A stretch of DNA of 55,132 nt, from NCBI GenBank assembly GCA_002104905.1, contig MCFE01000591.1, positions 1 through 55,132 of the forward strand, read 5' to 3'. Shown here piece after piece: positions 1 to 11,331 of this stretch. Numbering within the stretch: the first letter of the stretch is position 1; every line of letters starts with the position of its first letter. Source of the stretch: Basidiobolus meristosporus CBS 931.73. Its lineage: Eukaryota; Basidiobolomycota; Basidiobolomycetes; Basidiobolales; Basidiobolaceae. The notes under the pieces are model-generated. The model worked only from the letters and a program-made list of their open reading frames with translations. It had not been told where the DNA came from and did not search any database. Position numbers and translations under genes: made by a program.

Positions 1-3000
1 GGCTGCTACATGTAATGAAGATCAAAGATTGTATGCTTACTTTAAAGCCGCCTAGCCAGTATTTTTCTAGGTTCTCCAGTAGCAATTTCAGTTTTGTGTC
101 CAAGTCTTTTCTTTCCTCCCACCAAGCAAGTTTGTCTTCACGTGTCTCGTAGCGTCGGTCTTTGCTGGTGGTTTCATTGCTTGCGTGGAGGATGCCTTGA
201 AGCTGCTCCAATGCCTCCTCAAATGTAAAACTGCCTTTTTCACTTTCACGCATGAAATATCTTCCTAACGGCAACCTCAAGATAACAGGAGAATGATTGG
301 CTCTATATCGGACGATGTAAAGCATATCAGTCTCAAGGTCAACAGACATTGAGCATGCAGTCCACTCATCCGGCAAAACATTGATTATCTCTGTCTGGAA
401 TTCCTCAGGCTCTATCAAAAGCTCTCGCTCATAGTAGCCAAGAATCTCACTTTTGTAGTCGGTCTCGACACTGGCCGATTTCGGGTTGCGGTCCGTGGTC
501 GTATACGAATTGACGACTTCTTCAGGCCAGCCATAGGCGTCCACATCGGCCTGAGGGGAAAGGCGATTTCTCAGTAATGACAGGTATTCACGTCGAGCAG
601 TCACAGCCTTCGTCATTTCGAGGCAGAATGAACTTGCCAACGTCGAATTCAAAGAAGGAGCGTGTACTGATGGGTTTGAGTAGACTTTCAGTATGGACAA
701 AGCCGCTCTAGCCAAACATACGTCATGGATAACGTTGGGGATGGCGGAGTCGAAAGCCAGGCAATAGGCATTGTACAAATGCTCTTGTGCTTGATCAAAT
801 AATTTCCCAATATTGGCTACCGTAGTCTCTGTGCGCCCGCGTCTCTTGGGTGTTTTTTGGGAGGAGAATTCTAGCATGGGAAGCACAAGAACCGAATCTT
901 GCAGCATACGTAGAGTTTGGTGACTTGCAAGTAGAGTGAAGGCCTCTTGAATTTTGATTCTTGCTAGGTTCAGCTCGAATTCAGCTCTCTCGGGCTTCAG
1001 TTGATACCTGGTATCAACCAGCTCCATAATTTTCTCCCCCTCCTCAATGTCGCCGTTTTTGATAAACAGTCCACCCAAACGACAAGATAGCACCCCATGA
1101 AGATGCGATAGCATAGAGCACTCAAATTGAATTTTACTCTTCTTCAGTTGATCAGATCTGAGCAGCCCTGCGGGTAACGCGTCTATCATACGCTTCTCTC
1201 TAGGAGTTTGCCACTCCGGGAGAGAAGGTTCCTCAAGGTTTTTGATGAATTCTTCGTCCATAGAGGCAGTAATCTTTTCTTCCGCTTTCTCAAAGGATTC
1301 CAATGCCTCCTCGTATTCTTCTTGCCTCAAATTGAGTTCGCCTATGTTCAGGTAGGCCATTGCTTCATCCAGGTTCAGCACATCGTTTTTCATTTGAGTT
1401 TGATATTCGATAACTTGGTTCAATGCCTCTCTACTCTCTTGCCAAAGGTATTTTCGATAGGCAAGCTCAGCATCTGAAAGTAGGAATATATTCACTGCAC
1501 CATGGCTCCGAGTAGCTTGCGCAAGCTCTAAACCTCTACGGTTGAAGTACTCCGCCTCTTTAACCGAGCCTCTCATTTCATGCAATCGTGAAATATGGCT
1601 GAAGAGATCCAGTAAGTCCTTCACAATCTCCCATTGAGACGAAGCGCTCAAAAGACCGTGTAGCTCAGCATCGGTAGACTTCCTGCCATTAGGATCCACG
1701 TTAGTCGCTGTATCATCTACTGGATTTCTTTTAAGCTTATCCGCAGCCTTGGAGTAGCTATGCGCAATAGAGCTCAAAAATTGCAGCGCTTTAGTAGCAT
1801 CTGCAATGGCGGAATCAAGAGAACCCATTCGATGCATTATAACCGAGCGAATATAGTATGCTTTTCCGAGGATCTTCTTCGATACCCGCTTTCCACCAAC
1901 TTTTTTTGATTTCTCAACCCATTCTTCTCCACAGGCCCTGGCAGAGTTGAACGCACTCAGGCATTTCTCCTCATTTCCGATGGTGCACAAATAACGAGAG
2001 TAGCTCAAGAGCCACAAGAGCTTCACGTCCATTGAACACTCACCCGAATCCATCAAGGATTTGGCTTGAGACAACGCAAGCCCGGATTGCCCTGTATATC
2101 CTAGTCGCAGATAGGAATCTCCGATACCCATGTACGCCTTAACCGAGTCCTCCACGGCTTCAGAGCCATTCTTGCGGATGTTGTTCAGCTTCAGCATCAG
2201 CCTCAAGCACATGATCTGATATATATACTGTTCCAAAATGCCGAAATATTCTGTAAGCATATAAAGGTGTGCGTAAAGCGCTTCAACATCACCAAGCACC
2301 TCTTTGGCCTTGGCGAGACTATGAGCAGTGGCTTTGCCGCTCCCATACCAAGGGAGATCACTCATTAGTCGGTTCCATAGTTGCAAAGCCATTCTGAACG
2401 GCTTAGGGTCATACTCCTCGTTCTCAACGAGCAAGATCCCGCACCAAGAAAATGCAATCGCCAAATAGTTGTTCCTCAAGTAGTCAAGCTCGATGTCTTC
2501 TCCATTTGGTTCGTTTTTAAGCAACTCCAATGCTTCTTGGGAGTGCTTCAAAACCTCTTCTCGATTCATCTGAGAGAACCTGGAAATCTTGCACTTTTCA
2601 ATCAGTACTCTCGCTCGCCTAATTGGGAATTCTGGCGCTACATAGATGCCCAAAATATAGTCGATAATCTTGTGTCGGGGACTCTGAGTTGGATAGTGCG
2701 CTCCGTATATCTCCAGGAAATAGATCTCCTTCTCCATGACATATCCCAAATTGGACTTCTCAAGCGATTTGACCAGAGGAAGCTCGTAAAGTGGATGATA
2801 GGTCTGGTCTTGATCCTGAATACTAGCTTTGATATACCTGTTGATCACGGGACTTATCAAGGCCAGAAGGGACTGTGTCAGCTTGTCACTTTGCAATGGT
2901 TTGGCATCAATCTCAGGGATGTACACCAACGACTTGGCAAAGCATTCTCGGGCACTCTGGAAACGATTGCAATTAACGAGAATGAGCAGAGAGGCCATAT

Positions 3001-5468
3001 GCCACATAGTTCAGTAAAGCAATACCTTGAAGTCACCGACAGCCTGGTGACATATTCCAAGCACCTCATACCGTTTGTTGAGCTGCATCCAAAGATCGCT
3101 TTTGCTCTGAGGCTCCAAGCTGGAGACTTTCGCTAGAGCAAACTGCTCCAAAAGATGACAGGACTTGGAGAGATAAGAGATGGCGAGCTGGTAGCTTTGT
3201 TGTTTATACAACATTATCCCAAAGTTGTAACAAGAACTTGCTACCCATTTCACTCCTTCACGGGAATCCGTGGAGTTTCCCATATGGCTTGCTTTGTCTA
3301 ACAATCCCATGATCTTGCTGGTGTTTTCAACCGGACTGCTCTCAAAGGTCAATCGTGCTTGGAAAACCACCAAGTCCACAAGATTGAGACCTACTTTGTC
3401 TAGATCAGGTTGGGTCATCCTGGTAATGCTCTAGAATTTTTGTAAATACGCATGGTCAACACATGAGTTTCTTAGACTCTCCTTACATATACGCCGTCTG
3501 GAGAACAGGCCCTATGCGCTATGTCTATCGCTACAAACAAAACCGCCTGAGATTTGGAGACGATTGAAGCCCAAAACTTACGCGAGTCGGCAGGCGCATT
3601 CTTTTGCTTCTCGAGACAGGCTGAATGGGACTTCCTGTACAGATCAGTAGAACGCAGAAATCGTTTGACTTCGTTGACATCGGATGTGGATTTTTCTTCA
3701 GGAGCACTGCCTAAATCCGAAAGAGCGCTTTTCAGTGCATGGTGGATTTTGTCGAGAAACGAGATTGGATCATCGGATTCTTTGGCGTTATCTAGAGTTT
3801 AGATGGGTTAATGATACGATAGTCGAGGAAGAATCAGCCGAGCTGAAGCAGTTACCGGAAATGAGAGTTTGCAGAATCGCAGTGGCCGAACTCAGCTTAA
3901 TGGTCACACCTTTTAGACCGTTTTCGGAAGCAGAGCCCTGACTAGTCGGACTGGGTTGATTTGAGTCTCCAGTCAGCTTGTGTGCAGTTTTCACGCTGTC
4001 CAGGTCGTTAAGCTGGCAGGTTGATGAGTATCCGGATGCAAAACAAGCCAGCATAAATACATTAGCACTACCTTCTTAGCAACATGGACATAATATTCAC
4101 TGAACGTCGATAACTTGGGGGCATCCTCGCTATTCCGGATATTCATGTCAAGCATGTTCCCCATCTGCTTGAAATAGAGCAATAGATTCTGATATTTCGA
4201 TTCGTCTAAGAAAAGTGGTGTTCAGCCAAGATCCATGCCGTAGCAGGCCCATGCGTATAACATTGCGTTACCTTTAAGGGCGCCCTTCTCATATGTTATA
4301 GCGGTTTTAACCACTAGATCACAAAACTCGTTGACATTGAATAGGCCAGACTCGCGGAAGAATCTCATTGACAGTGACCGAAGTTTAAAGCTCAGAAGCC
4401 CTAAGAAACCCCAATAAATACTCATTCTCAACGATGTATGCCAAGCTCAGATACCATTTTCCGAATTGACTTTGGCGGCAACTCGCTGAAGTATCCGGAA
4501 CATCAGCTCAGTCTGCTTGCTAGTATCCTCTGGACTCACGGACTTGAGTTTCATGCACCAATCAAAGGCGTTTCCGTCTTGCCGACTCAAGTTTTCCAAG
4601 TATGCCTGGGATTATCAGCATTAGCTCGGCCTACCACCAATGTAGGGTTACAACATACCTTTGCAAAGCCAAGGTGGTCAATTTCGTACAGACATCGAAT
4701 CAAATTCAGCTGACAGGTAAGAATTAACAAAATCAATTCGCGATCGCTGCACCCGTCACTCGGCGGAAAATTGAAGCATTCGGCATATTGTAATATCGTA
4801 GCTTCATTGCTCGGTTCAGGAGAATCCTTGGTCTTTCTGGTCGAACTCCTAACTGTCCGTACTCGGGTATTTGCGTTGGATTTTCCTCTTGTGGCGGGGT
4901 TTCCTGCTCGCTTCCTGGTTGTTGGATTGCTCTGGTAGAAGGCTAACAGCTGATCACGAAATCCCCGCAATTCCTCCAGCCCTTGTGGAAACTGGTAAAT
5001 CGTTAGTATCTAAATGGTCCGGTGGTACAGGCCAGGAGAGTTTACCCTTCGGAAATCAACCAGCAGTGTGATCAGATTTGAGGTGGCTTTCTCGAGCTCG
5101 AAAGGTTTTATGTTTAAATGTTCCCGCATTTTGTCAAGAGCTTCTATAGCACAGAAAGAGCTGTCAAAAAGGCATTGGATAACCTCTGCCAGTTCAGTAT
5201 CAGTGGCTTGACTCCTCTTTATCGTGTTCAGCTTGGAGGTGTTTTGATTAATGACCCGCATGGCAAACGGGCCATACTTTACTGCGTGCGCTTTAATATC
5301 AAATGCAACCTCCTTTTTCTCTACTTTCCGAGCACGCGAGGGCTTTGGGGCTACTGTAGCGAAGGGTAGTAGCAATAGATTTCGTATTTGTTGGTTCAAC
5401 TCTGTGTTACATAACTTGAAGTCGGATAGTGTGGTGAGGAGTTGGGTGGTCGAATCGGTCTCTAGCAT
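1..5468 (-). CDS. ESP1: Separase (5' part; C-terminal protease outside window)
   Basis: Separase cleaves cohesin at anaphase. Several exons read right to left. The first begins at Met 5468 (an in-frame TGA upstream excludes Met 5579 unless another intron exists). Later exons lie near 4970-4588, 4431-4266, 4182-4070, 3780-3582, 3421-3027 and from about 2990 to 41. The middle is helical TPR-like sequence, typical of the separase N-terminal superhelix. Near the left edge come family signatures: LPDEWTACSMSVD, then a YIVRYR segment, RLPLGR, and WWEERKDLDTKLKLLLENLE followed by WLGGFK. A donor (GTAAGC) follows at 40. The catalytic His/Cys C50 domain lies beyond base 1, so activity cannot be judged. 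It is divergent from the RPC8 gene with 320 bp between starts. Family call is confident; exact exon joins are approximate. Confidence 0.88.
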
Positions 5469-5788
5469 ATATACGGAGTTGGTGCAAGTCGACTTGTGTG
5501 GATTTTCTCCAACAAATGCAAATAGTGGCCTTCAGCTTTGCCACCTGAGGATTGTTTTGTTTTTGCTAGATTTATCCATGATCATTACACCGTTGCGGTG
5601 TTTGTTTATTTCATGCCTCAGCAGATGGTCCGAACAAATGGCTCAAGCACATCGCAGTTAATCAATTAATTGATCACCCGGTAATTGGTGGCTACCACGA
5701 AAATCCTTTTTTTTTTGATTCCTTCGTTCATACCAAATGTACGCCTGGAGAAAGGAATCTGCAAGCTCGTCTTCACCTCGACAACGAT
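5469..5788. promoter_or_regulatory. Divergent promoter region, separase / RPC8
   Basis: This 320-bp gap lies between two start codons that point away from each other, so it should hold both promoters. It contains AT-rich stretches (around 5655-5690) and a T-run at 5706-5717. I see no TATA box that clearly decides either start. Confidence 0.4.
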
Positions 5789-6698
5789 ATGTTTATATTA
5801 TCCGTATTTAAAGATACGGTTAAAATAGTTCCTCAAAACTTTCGCAAGAGTAAGAACGATGCCTTAGCCGACGAAATCAACAAAAAATACGCAAACAAGG
5901 TTTGCTTTTCTTTGTGGAATGGAGGGCCGGTCTGGCTGGTTGCTTATTGTTTTTCTGCAGGTTGTTCATGATGTCGGTCTGTGCATTTCTCTGCACGACA
6001 TTCTTGAGGCTAGTGAGGGCTTTATCCATCACAGCGATGGCTGTAGCTATGTCAAAGGTATGTTCTACTCTCTGCCGGTGCTCTGCAACCCACTAAATTC
6101 TGGTTACCATGCTAGTCAAGTTTAGATTGATTGTGTTTAGACCCTTCATTGGTGAAGTGATCACAGGAAAGATTCGTAGCAGTAGTTCTGAAGGAGTTCG
6201 GGGTTAGTGATGTCCTGGAGTTACTCTGATAAACCTTCGAGCAATGTATTCACTTTGGCGAGTTTAGTGTCCCTCGGCTTCTTTGACGATATCCTCATTC
6301 CTCCGGCCCTTCTGCAAGAAAGTACCGAGTTGTGAGTATACCACCTCTGAGGCCAAGTTTACTGAGTAGGAAGCTAAATTCAGCATTTACAGTGATCAAA
6401 ACGAGCAAGTCTGGGTATGGCGTTTCGATGGAAACGAGCTCTTTATGGACATAGACGAAACGATCAGACTTCGTGTTATCGACGAAATGTTTGTTGATGC
6501 TACACCCATCCCAGATGCCAAGAACAAGCTCAAGAGCAACGAGGCAGCCGAGTCCAAACCTGTAGAGCCACCCTACTCGCTTCTGGTAAGCGTTAACACG
6601 GGCTATATGAATGTATATGCATATGTAATATTAACCCCATTGCTTAGTGCTCGATACAAGAGGATGGCCTTGGACTGGTTTCCTGGTGGGGTGGCTAA
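5789..6698 (+). CDS. RPC25: DNA-directed RNA polymerase III subunit RPC8 (Rpc25, Rpb7-like stalk)
   Basis: This is the Pol III stalk subunit, which pairs with Rpc17 and acts in initiation at tRNA and 5S genes. Six exons are supported: 5789-5899, 5961-6057, 6116-6202, 6268-6331, 6393-6585 and 6648-6698. They join to 200 residues, about the family length. The protein starts MFILSVFKDTVKI, has the Rpb7 N-terminal fold with VVHDVGLCISLHDI and a FRPFIGEV segment, then the OB-fold part GFFDDILIPPALLQE, and ends with the diagnostic GLGLVSWWGG. All introns are 58-65 nt with GT-AG ends and keep frame. It converges on the ASCC1-like gene, with 131 bp between the stops. Confidence 0.93.
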
Positions 6699-6829
6699 TA
6701 ACATGGCCAGTCCCTGGTTCTTTCACTCTAAATAGATCTTTTCAACCCAACGCAGTACAAATAAAGAATAAATTAATGAGAAACACGACGGATGTTAGAA
6801 ATGGTTATTATTCGAGGAGAACGGTGAAT

Positions 6830-8290
6830 CTAGGGGAGAAGAATCTTGCTCTCACACACGTATTCCATATTCTTGTCTAGTGCCCTTTTGGCGAGTCGGA
6901 TTTCCGATAGTTTGACGGTTCCAAAGTTGGTCTCGCCCAACTCCCGCATGATGGAGGTGGAGTCGAAGGCTGTGCGCTCGCCCGTGGATGCGTATTTAGA
7001 GTTGATCAAGGTGGCATGGATCTGGGGGAATTGGCGCATTAGCCAAGAGCAACATCAGACGCTGACACACTTACCTTGAAAGTCTGGTGGGTGTCTCGGA
7101 GATACCCAGCCTCCTTGAATCGCATTCTCAAGAGATCTACATGGAAGGGAGGTTGTTATCGCCCGAACCAACCAATGATAGAAGATCTGTAGACTTGCCG
7201 ATTAGTCCCATTAATCTTCCGTCCGCCTCCGATTCCTCGACGCGTGCATACAGCACATTTGTATTCACTGAGGAACAAACATGTCAGTTAGAGATCAAAC
7301 AAATCGGCACCACGGCATACCTGTATTCTCGTCCATAATAGACAGGCCGGCTAATTTGATCAACAGCGGCTTCGCTTGTACACAGTCATGAACATTCGCC
7401 AGTAGCTCGTTCAGTAATTTCCCGGCTGCTGATACGTCTTCTGTGCTATTCAAGCGAAGCATTCCGATTGTGATGTGCAAAGAGTTCACATGAGAAAGCA
7501 TCCGTGGATCGAAGCCGCTGGGTCTCAGGCCTTTGACCTGATCACAAAACTCGTTCACCTTTTTGTGGAAGTAGGTGTCTGCCAGCGAGAACATTAAGAA
7601 ATGGGTCGGTGGCAAGTTGTTGAGGGCCTTAAAAAGTGGGTGAGAAGTGCGACGGTGGTGAGAAGGCTTGTTTAGGGTAAAACCTCTTCCACAACTTCTT
7701 CTATGCGCTGCTTTGCCTGAGTGACCGATTCAGCAGTTCCGGTGATGGCTGGAGCACAGAACACGCATTAGTCAATAGCTCTTTCCTCACTATCTCCCCT
7801 TGATGTTCAACCAAAATCTAATAACCTACTTATCAAATCGCTGGGGTCCTCCAACTTTGGCACCAGAATCTTTGCCCCCGTTTCGCTGCGGAGCTTAATC
7901 AAGTTTGCACCACGCTTTCCTACGTCGGGTTAGAGACACTGGTTACGACGGTGTGCCAAACGAACGGGATCTACATGGTGTACCTATCAATAAACCAAGA
8001 GCAGCTTTTGGCACTTGGACTGTTGACGTTTCAAAATTAAGTTCCTCCAAAATGGTTTTTCCTGTAGTAGCATTTCGAGCGCATTAATACTGTTCGTTTG
8101 CACATTTATTATAAGCAATTTCACCTGACGCTGGTGTGGAATCCTTTCTATTCGTTGTGCCTGTTGTACCAGAATGAGCAGTGGGTAAATAGATATTCTA
8201 GTGATCACGGAGATTCCACATACTTTCAAAGCCAGAAGTCCGCACCCGATAGGTTTTGGTACCTACAGGTATCAGACTAAAGTCTTGCAT
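6830..8290 (-). CDS. ASCC1: ASCC1-like protein: KH domain plus AKAP7/2H-phosphoesterase-like domain
   Basis: ASCC1 is a subunit of the ASCC complex involved in transcription, alkylation repair and ribosome quality control. Exons on the minus strand: 8290-8224, 8061-7984, 7919-7830, 7748-7684, 7627-7321, about 7267-7169, 7136-7074, and a last exon from about 7049 to 6830. The N-terminus (MQDFSLIPVGTKTYRVR) is followed by a KH domain with the loop IGKRGANLIK. Then comes the 2'-5' ligase-like domain, starting PPTHFLMFSLAD, with the first His motif LHITIGMLRL and the second IHATLINS. Both HxT/HxI motifs of the 2H fold are therefore present. One junction needs a 32-nt intron (7168-7137), otherwise a stop interrupts the frame. 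It is divergent from the first aquaglyceroporin. Confidence 0.87.
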
Positions 8291-8727
8291 ACAACTAGGT
8301 GTACTGTTTGCCATATGGACAGGAACGAGACGTGCCACTCCATATCGCTTGGAAATTTAAGCACAATTTCCAGATTGTTGATAAGCAACTCATCTACACC
8401 AATCTCGTGGATCTCAGGATGGGGTAAGTGACACTAGCTAGGTGACACTAATTTGGCATATATGGAACCACCTACATTTAGCAACCCTGATGAGCTTAAA
8501 GATGGGAAGGTGGATTCGAAAATGGCGGCTGACTCGCGAAATATGCAGGAGGACTCTCTTTTGATGGAAGTCAGTCCAAGTATCTTCCAAATATGAATGT
8601 CGAAATGAGCTTCTCCACGCTCCTGATTAACCTTAAACCTGATTCAACCGAATAAACAAATGAATCTCTACGCTGGGCGGCGATATATAAGCCTAGCTTC
8701 TACCCTTTCAACAGATATCTCGCCATC
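8291..8727. promoter_or_regulatory. Divergent promoter region, ASCC1-like / aquaglyceroporin 1
   Basis: A 437-bp gap between two opposed start codons. Near the right end a TATA-like TATATAA (8684-8690) lies 44 bp upstream of the aquaglyceroporin ATG. Nothing similar is obvious on the ASCC1 side. Confidence 0.4.
8684..8690 (+). promoter_or_regulatory. TATA-like element of aquaglyceroporin 1
   Basis: The sequence TATATAA is placed 44 bp before the ATG at 8728. The tandem paralogue has TATAAAT 54 bp before its own ATG. The matched arrangement supports the chosen starts of both genes. Confidence 0.45.
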
Positions 8728-9627
8728 ATGGATTCTCCATATGTCCAACCAAGCACTGCTCAGAGTGCCCATCTAGATATCAAGGCCATCCTGCACGGAG
8801 AATATTTTCCGATCTGGGGGATGCTCCGTTCAAGATATCGGTGCTATCTGGCGGAATTCTTCAGCACTGCCATTCTGGTGTTTCTAGGCCTGTCAGTCGT
8901 TACACAGGTTCATGTCAACATGAAAGGGGCTGCTGGATCGTGGCTAAGCATCAATGTGGGGTTTGGATTTGCCTTCAGCATCGCTATTTATGCTAATGCT
9001 GGAATATCCGGTGCTCACCTGAATCCAGCCCTGACGTTGGCCCTCTGGCTCCTCAAGGGATTTCCTCTGCGAAAGGTACCCGGATACATCATCTCTCAGC
9101 TGCTGGGCGCTTTTGCCGGTGCAGCATTGGTTTACAGCATATTCTACCCAGCAATAGATGAGTTTGATGGTGGTGTGCGTCAGGTCACAGGTGCCCTGGG
9201 ATCCGCAGGCTTCTTTGCCACATATCCGCTGGATTTTCTCAGCAACGGTAATGCGGTGTACACCGAGATATTGTCCACTTGTGTTTTGGTCATGGCTGTG
9301 TTTGCTGTGGAGGATATGAAGCGACACAACTTGGTTGAGTTCGCCCCCATCTTCCTTGGCCTCACATTGATGGTGATTGGCATTAGTACGGGGTATTTGA
9401 CCGGTTACGCGCTGAACCCGGCCAGAGATCTTGGGCCCCGGCTATTTCTACTGGTCGCAGGATGGGGGAAGGAGAGCTTTACAGCATACAACTATTATTT
9501 CTGGGTGCCTATTGTCGGCCCCATCGTGGGTGGCACCCTGGGAGGAATCATGTACTCATTTTTCATTTATTGCGGACCACATAACAAAACTGATGAAAAA
9601 GCGGCGCCTTCGCTTGAATATGAATAA
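8728..9627 (+). CDS. Aquaglyceroporin 1 (MIP family, glycerol-facilitator type)
   Basis: A single-exon gene for 299 residues, a major intrinsic protein with six predicted membrane helices. The two NPA boxes are at residues 99-101 (GAHLNPALTL) and 230-232 (GYALNPARDLGPR). Asp234 directly after the second NPA-Arg is the residue that marks glycerol-conducting members rather than strict water channels. It likely passes glycerol and other small neutral solutes across a membrane, as in fungal osmoregulation. It is followed on the same strand by a close paralogue. The paralogue has one intron at the GVS/GAH junction, and this copy reads through the same place (GIS-GAH) without one. Function beyond channel class is inferred. 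Confidence 0.93.
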   Translation: MDSPYVQPSTAQSAHLDIKAILHGEYFPIWGMLRSRYRCYLAEFFSTAILVFLGLSVVTQVHVNMKGAAGSWLSINVGFGFAFSIAIYANAGISGAHLNPALTLALWLLKGFPLRKVPGYIISQLLGAFAGAALVYSIFYPAIDEFDGGVRQVTGALGSAGFFATYPLDFLSNGNAVYTEILSTCVLVMAVFAVEDMKRHNLVEFAPIFLGLTLMVIGISTGYLTGYALNPARDLGPRLFLLVAGWGKESFTAYNYYFWVPIVGPIVGGTLGGIMYSFFIYCGPHNKTDEKAAPSLEYE

Positions 9628-10054
9628 CATTTCACTATAGCCTACATAGGTTTAATTGCCCGCTTTTTGGATAAAAGAGTGAATAAACTCAGATTAATAC
9701 GAACCTCAGTTGTCGAAATTCATCTTCCCCAGAGCCAACATCATTCTATGCCATAGCGATCAATGCACTACACGCAAACGCGGGGTAGACTACCCACATG
9801 GATAAACTTCACGCATGCCTCCTTAACGAACTAACGTGATTTACATTTTCAAAACAGAAAGGCAATTCTGCCATATACCGCCATGCCCCCTGAAATCGTT
9901 TTGACGACAAACACAGTTGCTCCCGCCATGTCGTTATTCTAGTTCGCTGGAGATGAAACCGACAAATTGAATCCCCTCTCCCTTGTTCCGAAGAGTCGCC
10001 TATAAATTGATGCTGCTACCAGTTGGGCATCCCTCAAGGTATCCCATTTTGACG
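9628..10054. other. Intergenic region between tandem aquaglyceroporins
   Basis: 427 bp with no gene seen. It should hold the 3' end of copy 1 and the promoter of copy 2. A frame-open ATG at 9983 lies upstream of the TATA-like element at 10001, so it is unlikely to be the start. Confidence 0.4.
10001..10007 (+). promoter_or_regulatory. TATA-like element of aquaglyceroporin 2
   Basis: TATAAAT, 54 bp upstream of the ATG at 10055. It is placed as in the paralogue and favours 10055 over the in-frame ATG at 9983. Confidence 0.45.
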
Positions 10055-11107
10055 ATGGTTACTATATCAGAAGCTAGCGAAAAAGTGATCGAGATTCCTG
10101 AATCTGATGGCACCCCCAGGACCTTGATAACCAGTCGCTCCATTGCAATGAACACCCCGCGAATCTCCGAAATGTCCGATGGCACGGTTCTTAGCGAAGT
10201 AACCCCGCTGACCGCCATCATCCAAGGAAGGAAGTTCCCCATTATCTACCGCTTCCGCCAGAATTATGCTCCTTACCTCGCCGAATTCCTTGGTACCTTG
10301 GTATTGGTGTTTGTTGGACTGTCGGTGGTAAACCAAGTGTTGCTAAACTACTCGCAAGTTGCTGGCTCCTGGTTAAGCGTGAACATTGGTTGGGGATTCT
10401 CCTTAAGTATAGCTATTTATGTGAATTCAGGCGTGTCGGTAAGAGTCGTTCCAGCGCAGGCTGAATATCTCGCTTGTTCATATGCTGACCAAGGTGACCT
10501 TTCCTCTTAGGGCGCTCACTTGAATCCTGCAGTCACTCTAGCGTTCGCGGCTTTCAAGAAATTCCCACTTCGTCGGGTTCCTGGCTACATCTTCAGCCAG
10601 GTTCTGGGCGCATTCGTGGCCGCCTGTCTGGTGTACAGCGTCTTTTATCCCATGCTGGACCAGTTCGACGGTGGGGTTCGTCAAGTTTCCGGACCCAAAT
10701 CGACAGCAGGTTTCTTCGCCACCTACCCACAGGAATACCTGCGAAACGGGAATGCGTTCTACACCGAGCTACTGTCCACTGCGATACTAGTGATGGGAAT
10801 ATTTGCCTCACAGGAATTCCAAGTGGCGGATCTGGCCGAGTTTGCCCCTATTTTCTTGGGAGTGCTACTGATGACCATTGGGATTTGTACTGGCTATCTG
10901 ACTAGTTACTCGCTTAACCCGGCCAGGGATTTAGGACCCAGAATATTCACCTCCATCGCTGGTTGGGGGAGAGGTGTATGGACTGAGCATGACTACTATT
11001 TTTGGGTGCCGCTTGCTGGTCCCATAGTGGGGGCGCTATTGGGCGGAATCCTGTACGAACTCTTCATTTGTACTAAAACACCGAACACTGCTCGGACGAG
11101 GAAATAG
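10055..11107 (+). CDS. Aquaglyceroporin 2 (MIP family, tandem paralogue)
   Basis: Two exons, 10055-10438 and 10511-11107, join to 326 residues through a 72-nt intron (GTAAGA...TCTTAG). The protein has a longer hydrophilic N-tail of about 65 residues rich in Ser, Thr and Pro, then six membrane helices. NPA boxes are at 133-135 and 264-266, and Asp268 marks the glyceroporin subclass. Large blocks match copy 1, for example PLRRVPGYIFSQ and DGGVRQVSG. A tandem duplication is clear; the two tails differ most, which may mean different gating or localisation (inference). Confidence 0.92.
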
Positions 11108-11331
11108 CTTGATTGACTGTACGACAGCATCAACCAACGCCCTTTCTTAATCACAATATAAATAATAAAGCATCAATTGATTTTCCCCATATTATGATGG
11201 ATGCCCCGCTATATATCTGAACACACAAACAAGCTGGCGCGAACATTTTGATTTTGATTTGAAGTAGTTACTATACATACATATATATATAAATTGGCCT
11301 GTGAAGTGGGGTATCTGAAGCGATCTATTCG

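Noticed and set aside
2381-3136. A 251-codon plus-strand open frame inside separase
   Set aside because: It is antisense to clear separase TPR-region coding sequence and has no recognisable domain.
9983-10054. Upstream in-frame ATG as the start of aquaglyceroporin 2
   Set aside because: It lies upstream of the TATA-like element at 10001, and the paralogue's arrangement supports the ATG at 10055.
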